From contig CAZCFT010000042.1 in assembly GCA_964498015.1 (NCBI GenBank), positions 1 to 20,939 on the forward strand: 20,939 bases of DNA, written 5' to 3'. Position 1 is the first letter of the stretch, and every line of letters begins with the position of its first letter. This DNA is from CAWEZN01 sp964498015. GTDB taxonomy: Bacteria; Zixibacteria; MSB-5A5; GN15; PGXB01. Below, one piece after another: positions 15,030 through 20,939 of this stretch. The position numbers and the translations under genes are program-made. The notes below the pieces were generated by a model. That model did not search any database. It was given only the letters and a program-made list of their open reading frames with translations, and was not told where the DNA came from.

Positions 15030-15058
15030 TTGATTAAAACGAGCCCGTCGCCTATCAT
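15030..15058 (+). promoter_or_regulatory. Candidate promoter of the DUF4412-like gene
   Basis: TTGATT (15030-15035), a 17-bp spacer and TATCAT (15053-15058) give a housekeeping-type promoter at optimal spacing, about 33 bp before the ATG at 15092. An AAGGAGG ribosome binding site (15080-15086) lies between. It faces away from the mntH promoter in the same intergenic region. Confidence 0.5.
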
Positions 15059-15091
15059 AATATTTGACGAATCAATTTCAAGGAGGATAAG

Positions 15092-16066
15092 ATGAGGAAG
15101 ATTTGTCTTATTACAGCCATTTTGTTTGCAATGGCTGTAATCTGCCAGGCCGATGTCGTTATCAAGAAGAAGACATCGCTTGAAGGAATGATGGGAATGG
15201 GCAATAATGAGTCATCGGAGACAGAATATATCTCCGTGGACAAAAGCTGTTCAGAAAGGAATTCCAAGTTCACGGGGGGTATGATGGCGAAAGCCACGAA
15301 GGGGAAGAAAACTGAAAATATTCAGATCACGCGTCTCGATAAAGGAATGGTTTGGAATTTGGAACCGGACGGAAAGACCTACACAGAGATGTCGCTGGAT
15401 TCGCTTAAGATCATGATGGAATCGCTAAAAGGCAGTTTGAAAGATATGCCAATGGGCGAAGACAAGACCGACGATGCCAAATATGAATGGACGGTAGATG
15501 TAAAAGGGCCCGACGATGCCGGAATGATTAACGGATTCAAGTGCCAGAGTCTTTCCGGAAAGGCGATAGGGATCAATAAGGAAAATCCGAAAGATAAGAT
15601 TCGGATAACCTATGAATACTGGTTGGGACAGGATGTAGCTGGATTTAAGGAAATGGATCAGTATTATAGCAATTATGCCAAAGCGATGGGTCTCGATGAC
15701 TATCGCACCCAGCAGGGCATGGAGGCAATGGCCGGGAAATGGACATCTCATTTCGGCGATTTACTGCAAAAGGTAAAAGAAGTGGGCGGATTTCCAGTAA
15801 AGACAAATATGCTGGTTGAGAAGACTGAAGAAGCCGGCGCTGCTGAATCCGGAGAAGAGGGAGCCATGTCTGACAGCGCGGAAGGGGCAAAAAAGGCGGC
15901 AGAAGTGATGGGGAAGATTGGCGGTCTTTTTGGGCAGAAGAAACCAGCCAAATCGGCTGATGGCATGTCAACAGTTTTCTCTATGTCGCAGGAAGTGACA
16001 AGCATAGAAGAGAAGTCCGGTAACGAAGAGAAATATGAATTGCCATCGGGTTATAAGAAGAAATAG
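15092..16066 (+). CDS. Exported DUF4412-like protein
   Basis: A 324-residue protein with a Sec signal peptide (1-20, ending ICQA/D), so periplasmic or outer-membrane associated. The N-terminal half has LDKGMVWNLEPDGKTYTEM (81-99), typical of the DUF4412 / LolA-like group of secreted proteins in which a Dk..w.l.p..ktY.e pattern recurs. The middle is charged and methionine-rich. Residues about 250-275 are a low-complexity alanine/glutamate linker (EEAGAAESGEEGAMSDSAEG), and the end is lysine-rich. The start is certain: AAGGAGG with a 5-nt spacer, behind a good promoter. It is transcribed away from mntH and is separated by 150 bp and a new promoter from the PAAR gene, so it is probably monocistronic. 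No biochemical role is known for this group; a lipid- or envelope-related role is only a guess. Confidence 0.8.
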   Translation: MRKICLITAILFAMAVICQADVVIKKKTSLEGMMGMGNNESSETEYISVDKSCSERNSKFTGGMMAKATKGKKTENIQITRLDKGMVWNLEPDGKTYTEMSLDSLKIMMESLKGSLKDMPMGEDKTDDAKYEWTVDVKGPDDAGMINGFKCQSLSGKAIGINKENPKDKIRITYEYWLGQDVAGFKEMDQYYSNYAKAMGLDDYRTQQGMEAMAGKWTSHFGDLLQKVKEVGGFPVKTNMLVEKTEEAGAAESGEEGAMSDSAEGAKKAAEVMGKIGGLFGQKKPAKSADGMSTVFSMSQEVTSIEEKSGNEEKYELPSGYKKK

Positions 16067-16145
16067 GTTGGATTAGTCGGCTGTTGTTTGCGTAATTATA
16101 TAGAAATGATATATTTTCTCTGAGCGTTTGCCGTTGAACTAATTA

Positions 16146-16175
16146 TTGACTGATTCATGGAGAATGGTTTATATT
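16146..16175 (+). promoter_or_regulatory. Candidate promoter of the PAAR effector operon
   Basis: TTGACT (16146-16151), an 18-bp spacer and TATATT (16170-16175) precede the PAAR gene. Each hexamer matches the housekeeping consensus at five of six positions. The expected start point near 16182 leaves a 35-nt leader before the ATG at 16217. Confidence 0.55.
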
Positions 16176-16216
16176 GGATTGAGCAAAATTCAAAACCGGA
16201 TTGAAATAGGGAAAAT

Positions 16217-17293
16217 ATGCCAGGAAATGCGGCCAGAGTAGGCGATATGACAGCTCACGGAGGGACGATTATGCCTCCCGGCGCCCCTACAGTAATGATT
16301 GGGGGAATGCCTGCGGCCCGTGTGGGGGATATGCATGTCTGCCCAATGGTGAATCCGGCGCCGGTGCCGCCTCCTCATGTGGGGGGGCCGATAATGCCTC
16401 CGGGCGTCCCGACGGTGCTTATTGGGGGAATGCCGGCGGCCTGTGTTGGCGATATGGCGACCTGTAGCGGTCCGCCCGATTCGATTATTCCTCCCGGATG
16501 CCCGACAGTTATGATCTCGAGCGGCGGCGGCGGTGGCGGAGGAGCCAGCGGCGGCGGCGGGGGAGCGGCACAGGCGTCTTCCGCAGGCGCTGAGATTGAT
16601 GAGGGGCACTATCTTGATGTGAAGTTTGTGGATAAAGGGGGTAAGCCAATTGCAGGCGTGGAATATGTGGTTAAGACTCCAGACGGTGAAATCTGGAACG
16701 GAGTATTGACAGGACAACTACGGAAGACTGGAATAAAGCAGGGAAGTTATAAGATAGAACTTAAGGCAATTTCAAAAGCAGAGTGGTCTGTCAAAGATGC
16801 ACGGGTCGGAGATACAGTAAAATTAAAGGCGGAGGTTTCCGGATTCGACGCGGGTACAAAAGCAGAATTTCAAATTTTTGAAAAGGATTTTTCATCGGCT
16901 GATGATTTAATCGCGACTCTAAAGACCGAAACAAGCGGCGACAAGGTTGAGGTTGATTGGGAATATCAATATGTTGAAGATACCGACGATGTCATGACCG
17001 AGAAGGAAAAGAAGCTTGGGTATTCCTTGCCGGAGTATTATTTCATTGTCAAGGTGGAAAACGCCATTGCCCGCTCCAGTATTTTGAAATTCAAGGACTA
17101 TGTAGAAATCAGGCTGAAGGATGCGAATGGCAACCCTGTTGCTAATGCGCAGTACAGATTATATTTTGGCAACGGGCAGATTCTCGAGGGGACTCTGGAC
17201 TCCAATGGATATAAGAAAGTGGAAAATATTCCGCCGGGGGATTGGTCGGTTTCGTTCCCCGGCCAAGGATCGGTAACCAGATCGTCAACATAA
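16217..17293 (+). CDS. PAAR-domain spike protein with C-terminal Ig-like modules
   Basis: PAAR proteins cap the VgrG-type spike of type VI secretion and related contractile systems and carry effectors to the target. The first 101 of 358 residues hold three PAAR segments (GTIMPPGAPTVMIGGMPAARV from 16, with GPIMPPGVPTVLIGGMPAAC at 57 and DSIIPPGCPTVMISS at 88). Candidate zinc ligands are H14, H40, C42, H54, C76 and C83. A glycine-rich hinge (103-116) follows. Module A (about 131-182) is a carboxypeptidase-regulatory-like beta domain. Module B (about 188-292) begins AEWSVKDARVGD and recurs in the last ORF of the window. Module C (about 295-348) has VEIRLKDANGNPVANAQYRL and GTLDSNGYKKVENIPPG. 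No enzyme domain is visible, so it probably docks the downstream toxin rather than being one. AGGGA lies 4 nt before the ATG. Its TAA overlaps an ATG (TAATG). Confidence 0.9.
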   Translation: MPGNAARVGDMTAHGGTIMPPGAPTVMIGGMPAARVGDMHVCPMVNPAPVPPPHVGGPIMPPGVPTVLIGGMPAACVGDMATCSGPPDSIIPPGCPTVMISSGGGGGGGASGGGGGAAQASSAGAEIDEGHYLDVKFVDKGGKPIAGVEYVVKTPDGEIWNGVLTGQLRKTGIKQGSYKIELKAISKAEWSVKDARVGDTVKLKAEVSGFDAGTKAEFQIFEKDFSSADDLIATLKTETSGDKVEVDWEYQYVEDTDDVMTEKEKKLGYSLPEYYFIVKVENAIARSSILKFKDYVEIRLKDANGNPVANAQYRLYFGNGQILEGTLDSNGYKKVENIPPGDWSVSFPGQGSVTRSST

Positions 17294-17337
17294 TGGCTAA
17301 GGATAGTCTCGGGAAGAAAATAATCAAGAGCGGGTGA
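17293..17337 (+). CDS. 14-codon frame between PAAR and peptidase genes, ends at TGA
   Basis: An ATG overlapping the PAAR stop (TAATG at 17291-17295) opens a frame of 14 codons (MAKDSLGKKIIKSG) that stops at TGA 17335-17337. The same frame then continues through YWK into the ATG of the peptidase gene at 17347. It could be a coupling mini-ORF: ribosomes finishing PAAR translate it, stop, and restart 10 nt on. It could also be the true N terminus of the peptidase, cut off by a nonsense mutation or sequence error. Removing one G before the TGA instead gives KSGDIGRCAE then a stop, so a simple frameshift does not repair it. Confidence 0.3.
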   Translation: MAKDSLGKKIIKSG

Positions 17338-17346
17338 TATTGGAAG

Positions 17347-19062
17347 ATGTGCAGAGTAAGAGTAAGGGGTACGGTGCGGGTAGGGGAGCTAATTGTCATC
17401 GATGGCGAGGCATCGTTGACGGCCCCGCCGCGATTTGCACCGGGCCATGAAAATCTCAATATACATTATGAATTCCGACGAGGCGCAAGCCTGCGAGAGG
17501 CGCCTGTCTCATTAACTATTAAGGACAAAGATAATGCGATAGTACATGATTCCGGAGGCATATTGCAACTTGCAGGCGATCGAGCGGTAACTTGGGAGTG
17601 GGATGGGCGCGATACGGCCAGTAAACTTGTCACGCCGGCTAAGTCGCCTTACACAATCACGCTTGCAGTCGGCACGGCCATTACGCGAACGGCAACATTT
17701 GAAGTAAAGGTGCAGGAAATCCAACTGTGGAATCGTACCAACACCTTTGTGACGGACAGCATCATAATGAATACACCCGGTAGCAATCTTGATTTGGCGG
17801 CGGCGGTCGTTATCAAAGATTCCAACAATGTTAATCGGCCGATTAAGACGGCTGTCAATGTTCATTTTTCGTTTGAAGCGGACGCCAATAACACAGCGAG
17901 CGCATCCTCGTATGAGTACAGCGCGGGGCATCGACTGGGGAAAAAAGGCGATGCTGCCGCCATATTTTGGGAAAGAGATGCCGCTCATCATCCGGATGCC
18001 GCGCATACGGCGAGTGATAATGGCTACCACACAACCTGCCGGGTCAAGACTCTGACTGCCGACGGAGGAGATCAGGGAAAAGCATTCATCAAATTCAAAC
18101 CTTCTGGCGTAGGCGGCGACAAATTCAGGATTACGGCGAAAGTATTGGCGGTTGATTCGGGCGTTGTCGGAGCAGGGAACGCTCGACAGGATGTTACGGC
18201 CCAGAGCCACTGGCTGACAGTCTGGAGGCAAGTGACATTTGCCAATATCAAAGAAATGTCGGGTGAGACTCATGTATCAAGGAATGCCACAAGGGCAATT
18301 ATTTCCCCTGCTTATGATCCCGCTTTTGTTGACTATAGGGCCGGTACGGCTACGGCCATTGACGCGGCACATAGCGTAAAATATATTGGCCTATGGAAAA
18401 ATTCCGGGACCCATCAAGAGACATGGGCGACTGTGAAAACCAAGTTGCCGGCTGAAACCCCGACCGCGGATGAGATTGCCAAAGCGACTTATGCGGGAGC
18501 GGATCCGGCCCAAACAGCATTGATTGCGGGAGCTAGAACGGCTATTAACAATAAGGCCCAGGCATGGACCAACCGCATCGATAATGCGTTTCATGCCGCT
18601 ATGCCGAGATGGGTCAGCGATGCAGGAATTCCGCATAATTCATTGGTTTCGATCAAATACTACCACCCCAAGTATTCTCCCGGCGGTGGCGACTCGGTAA
18701 CCAGCGAATGGAATCTTGGAGGCGCATCGACACCCGCATGGCTGAGAGTCAATGCCTTTCCTAATGGCCATGGAGGCCATTTTTATACAAATCTTGATCC
18801 CGACGGACAATGGGTAGAGTGGGCCGGCCTCAGTCATGGCAGTGGAATTGTTACAGCGCCAAAAGGAAACCCAGATGTAGAGATGAAACAAGTCGTTCGC
18901 CACGAAGCGGGTCACGCGACAAGTTCGCATTTCCGAAGGCAGGAGTTTGGGCCAAGTCTTGACCATTCGGCTTCAAACGCCGGTATAATGTATTATGATA
19001 CATCAGGAGGAACTACTTTTAGCGATCCGGAGAAAAAAATCCTGCGAGGAATACTTCCTTGA
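17347..19062 (+). CDS. Metzincin-like zinc metallopeptidase effector candidate
   Basis: A 571-residue protein without a signal peptide, encoded directly after the PAAR gene, which is the usual place for spike-delivered cargo. The N-terminal half is beta-rich. VTWEWDGRDTASKLV followed by PYTITL (about 80-105) is an FlgD-like Ig signature, and a second beta region spans about 125-300. The C-terminal part holds HEAGH (519-523), then after an insertion LDHS (H540) and GIMYY (M548). HExxH plus a downstream DH and Met-turn is the layout of metzincin peptidases, but the third histidine is 17 residues after the second instead of 6, so a family-level call is uncertain. The ATG at 17347 has no well-spaced ribosome binding site, and an in-frame TGA lies 10 bases upstream. 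Its TGA stop overlaps the TTG start of the lipoprotein gene. The substrate is unknown; cell-wall or protein targets are both possible. Confidence 0.75.
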   Translation: MCRVRVRGTVRVGELIVIDGEASLTAPPRFAPGHENLNIHYEFRRGASLREAPVSLTIKDKDNAIVHDSGGILQLAGDRAVTWEWDGRDTASKLVTPAKSPYTITLAVGTAITRTATFEVKVQEIQLWNRTNTFVTDSIIMNTPGSNLDLAAAVVIKDSNNVNRPIKTAVNVHFSFEADANNTASASSYEYSAGHRLGKKGDAAAIFWERDAAHHPDAAHTASDNGYHTTCRVKTLTADGGDQGKAFIKFKPSGVGGDKFRITAKVLAVDSGVVGAGNARQDVTAQSHWLTVWRQVTFANIKEMSGETHVSRNATRAIISPAYDPAFVDYRAGTATAIDAAHSVKYIGLWKNSGTHQETWATVKTKLPAETPTADEIAKATYAGADPAQTALIAGARTAINNKAQAWTNRIDNAFHAAMPRWVSDAGIPHNSLVSIKYYHPKYSPGGGDSVTSEWNLGGASTPAWLRVNAFPNGHGGHFYTNLDPDGQWVEWAGLSHGSGIVTAPKGNPDVEMKQVVRHEAGHATSSHFRRQEFGPSLDHSASNAGIMYYDTSGGTTFSDPEKKILRGILP

Positions 19063-19793
19063 TTTGGGCTAAATTGTGTTGTTTATTTTCTGCTATCGCC
19101 GCATTTGCGGCCTGTGGAGCGAAGATGGAAGGAGAAATTTCAATGGTGATAAAATTTAGTAAGACGTCATTCTATCTCGGTGAATCGGTACCGGCAGAGA
19201 TTCATTATAAAAATAATGCCTCAAAAAAAGTAGTGATTGAGAATCCGGCCCAATCATTTGAAATTATCATGCATGTCTTCGATTCAACAAGAAACGAGGA
19301 ACTTAATTATACTATGGGGAAGATTCAGATCACGGTCATGAATAAGTCCGCGGATCAATATTCCAAGTCGATTCCTCCCAAAGAGATGGTAACTATCGAG
19401 GCGAATTCATATCTAAATTTCATCTCGGATCTTAATGATCGCTTATATTTCCATCCGGGCAGTTTTACCTGCTGGCTTTCGGAGGGAGATTCCGTAACCA
19501 ATAAAGTAACTATTGCGATACGATTTGCACGGGAATCGGTCCTGCCTATGATACAATTGGCGCGGGACACTGATACAAGTTACGGCCGAAGGGAGTGGGC
19601 CATGAATTGGCTTCAAAAGATCTATCCCAAGCTCAAACTGGACCTGCCTTACGATGAGGATGCTCCGGAGATAAAAAAGGAAAAGGAATCGTACAATGGC
19701 GCTACAATTGCAGAATTCATCAATTGGTGGCATGATAATCAAAATTCGGACAAGGTCGAAGTACTGATACAAAACGCTAATTCGGGGAAGTGA
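19059..19793 (+). CDS. Lipoprotein, candidate immunity protein
   Basis: A 244-residue protein starting at a TTG that overlaps the peptidase stop (TTGA). This start is favoured because it creates a complete lipoprotein signal, MIWAKLCCLFSAIAAFAAC, with lipidation at C19; the next ATG (19125) would remove it. Mature residues 30-160 look like an Ig-type beta sandwich (SFYLGESVPAEIHYKNNASK, SIPPKEMVTIEANSYLNFIS) and the C-terminal 70 residues are helical and charged. The beta part recalls small inhibitor domains such as BsuPI, but the resemblance is loose. A lipoprotein made by translational coupling directly after a metallopeptidase toxin is where an immunity protein that protects the periplasm would be found. 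That role is inference from position; no enzymatic motif is present. Confidence 0.65.
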   Translation: MIWAKLCCLFSAIAAFAACGAKMEGEISMVIKFSKTSFYLGESVPAEIHYKNNASKKVVIENPAQSFEIIMHVFDSTRNEELNYTMGKIQITVMNKSADQYSKSIPPKEMVTIEANSYLNFISDLNDRLYFHPGSFTCWLSEGDSVTNKVTIAIRFARESVLPMIQLARDTDTSYGRREWAMNWLQKIYPKLKLDLPYDEDAPEIKKEKESYNGATIAEFINWWHDNQNSDKVEVLIQNANSGK

Positions 19794-19801
19794 ATTACAA
19801 A

Positions 19802-20227
19802 ATGAAAACAGGCAGGCAATTTAATATCATGCTTCCCGATGGATGGGAAGACCAAACCATGTATATGTACATGGGTCCCGAAGATAGCGGGGTGCAACAT
19901 ATTCTGACTCTTAGTATCGATGACCAGTCCAAGGATATAGACCTTGACGCCTACGTTGAAGAAAGGCGCGACCGTCTGCTTGGCGCCATGCAAAGTACCG
20001 ATATTCTCAAGGACGAAGAAAAGACTCTACCTAACGGCAACCCGGCGCATGAATTGGTTTTCAAAATTATTCCGAGCGATAATAATATAATTTTCAGAAA
20101 AATGGTCTTTGTAAGTATTAAGGGCGTTTATTATACATTTGCGGCCAACTTCTCCAAAAAGACCATTAAAACAATTGGGGTTGAAGTTGACGCGATAATC
20201 AACTCTCTCGTGCCATTGCCCGAATAA
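19802..20227 (+). CDS. DUF1795 / EagR-like effector chaperone
   Basis: A 141-residue cytoplasmic protein of the DcrB/DUF1795 type. LPDGWEDQTMYMYM (about 11-24), a DLDAYVEERRDRLL segment (about 47-60) and the end KKTIKTIGVEVDAIINSL follow the family pattern. DUF1795 proteins of the EagR group bind and stabilise effectors of type VI secretion and load them on their spike. Here it lies three genes after a PAAR gene, which strongly supports that context. Classical EagR partners carry N-terminal transmembrane helices with a prePAAR motif, which neither the PAAR protein nor the peptidase here shows, so its client may be the following partial gene or lie outside the window. The ATG at 19802 has GGGGAAG upstream; a GTG at 19790 overlapping the previous stop (GTGA) would add four residues. 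Confidence 0.78.
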   Translation: MKTGRQFNIMLPDGWEDQTMYMYMGPEDSGVQHILTLSIDDQSKDIDLDAYVEERRDRLLGAMQSTDILKDEEKTLPNGNPAHELVFKIIPSDNNIIFRKMVFVSIKGVYYTFAANFSKKTIKTIGVEVDAIINSLVPLPE

Positions 20228-20244
20228 AATCATGATCTAATGCC

Positions 20245-20939
20245 GTGGAAACCAAGTTTACCAAATCGACCGATACCGAGCACGAAGTCAAATTGGAATC
20301 ATCTTTGATTTCGGCTGTGTGGAAAAGCGGATTAGCTGTGGCCGGATTTAAAGCCACGGCCGAAGTGCTTACTACATTTGTGGGAAGTGGCGCCGATATA
20401 AAATTAACCTGCAAGACCGATGCCGGCAAAAATGTGGGCAAGCTAAGCAGTGTAATCAAGAACAATAAATTCGTTGGCGGCATCGATGTCCCGACCAGCT
20501 TGAATACAGGCGATTTGATTTATTTTGAAGTTGAACTTCCCAATAACGGATTAAGCGGCGAGTCCAGCTGTATTCCTGTTTATAATATCGATGTTTCCAA
20601 TATGAAATGGAGCGCCAAAGAAGCTCGGCGCGGCGATAAATTGGATTTGACTGCCGATGTCAAAGGCGGCTCCGACGGCATGGAAGCAACCCTGACCATT
20701 TTTGAATATGACAGAGATAACATTCATGATAAGATAATTGAATTACCCGGGGAAATTAAGAACCAGAAATTGGCAGTCAAGTGGGAATATGAGTACCACG
20801 AAGACACCGATGAAATTCCCACCGATGAAGAGATGAAGCGGTATGGAAAGAATTATAATCCGCCGGAATATTTCTTTACTGTGACAGTCGGCGATGCGGT
20901 TTTCGGCAAGAAGCAGGAATCGGGGTTGCTGTTATTTAA
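20245..20939 (+). CDS. Partial Ig-module protein sharing module B with the PAAR protein
   Basis: A frame open to the end of the window (231 codons, no stop, incomplete last codon). Residues from about 125 align with module B of the PAAR protein: NMKWSAKEARRGD against KAEWSVKDARVGD, VKWEYEYHEDTDE against VDWEYQYVEDTDD, and PEYFFTVTV against PEYYFIVKV. The first 120 residues are another beta-rich module (AVWKSGLAVAGFKATAEV, then DVPTSLNTGDLIYFEVELP). No PAAR motif, signal peptide or catalytic motif is seen in the visible part; a toxin domain may follow beyond 20939. The start is uncertain: GTG 20245 is the first start-type codon after an in-frame TGA at 20233-20235. An ATG at 20232 is one base out of frame and would otherwise give MSNAVETKF. 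It is probably co-transcribed with the chaperone gene 17 nt upstream. Confidence 0.8.
   Translation, partial: METKFTKSTDTEHEVKLESSLISAVWKSGLAVAGFKATAEVLTTFVGSGADIKLTCKTDAGKNVGKLSSVIKNNKFVGGIDVPTSLNTGDLIYFEVELPNNGLSGESSCIPVYNIDVSNMKWSAKEARRGDKLDLTADVKGGSDGMEATLTIFEYDRDNIHDKIIELPGEIKNQKLAVKWEYEYHEDTDEIPTDEEMKRYGKNYNPPEYFFTVTVGDAVFGKKQESGLLLF

Noticed and set aside
17335..17337. Selenocysteine or recoded TGA in the peptidase gene
   Set aside because: No SECIS-like hairpin is evident just downstream, no thiol-type active site is expected there, and TGA is a normal stop for many intact genes in the window.

Overview
The window looks like chromosomal DNA from a Gram-negative (diderm) bacterium. 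It encodes a secretin, lipoprotein-type and Sec signal peptides, and a PAAR spike protein that only makes sense with an envelope-spanning injection apparatus. A dockerin-like fragment, FlgD-like and carboxypeptidase-regulatory-like Ig segments, and dispersed short intergenic repeats would fit a lineage of the FCB/Zixibacteria type. That placement is inference from style, not from a marker gene.

Layout. (1) 1-1934 is gene-poor on the minus strand. It holds one small exported, C-terminally anchored protein (327-806) with a good terminator, followed by about 1.1 kb of degenerate sequence. That stretch contains a broken reading frame, an exact consensus sigma70-type promoter and the C-terminal remnant of a dockerin-like protein. 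(2) 1935-2870 is queG, epoxyqueuosine reductase of tRNA modification. (3) 3098-12336 is one minus-strand cluster for a type II secretion / type IV pilus-family machine. In transcription order it encodes the GspE/PilB ATPase, the GspF/PilC platform protein, three pseudopilins (the last carrying a large extra C-terminal region), a fused PilM-PilN (GspL-like) protein, PilO/GspM-like, PilP/GspC-like, and a short secretin. Most genes overlap or nearly touch. A 275-bp spacer with strong hairpins separates the first pilin gene from the rest. (4) 12641-14920 is an Nramp metal transporter followed by a two-domain universal stress protein, forming one operon. (5) 15092-16066 encodes a divergent exported DUF4412-like protein. 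(6) 16217-20939 is a plus-strand effector island: a PAAR spike with three extra C-terminal modules, a metzincin-like zinc metallopeptidase, a lipoprotein that could be its immunity partner, a DUF1795/EagR-like chaperone, and a partial gene. The partial gene repeats a module of the PAAR protein and runs off the end of the window.

How the parts work together. The 9-kb cluster has the ATPase, platform, pseudopilins, inner-membrane assembly complex and outer-membrane pore of a secretion or piliation system, but no prepilin peptidase and no PilT within the window. The last island has the logic of a type VI or extracellular contractile-injection effector module: spike, toxin, chaperone and candidate immunity. 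No sheath, tube, baseplate or VgrG gene is visible, so it is an orphan cargo module here.

Most worth follow-up: the effector island, with an in-frame TGA between the PAAR gene and the peptidase gene and a module shared by the PAAR protein and the last ORF; the third pseudopilin; the PilM-PilN fusion with degraded nucleotide-binding motifs; and a family of roughly 23-bp repeats in four separate intergenic gaps.
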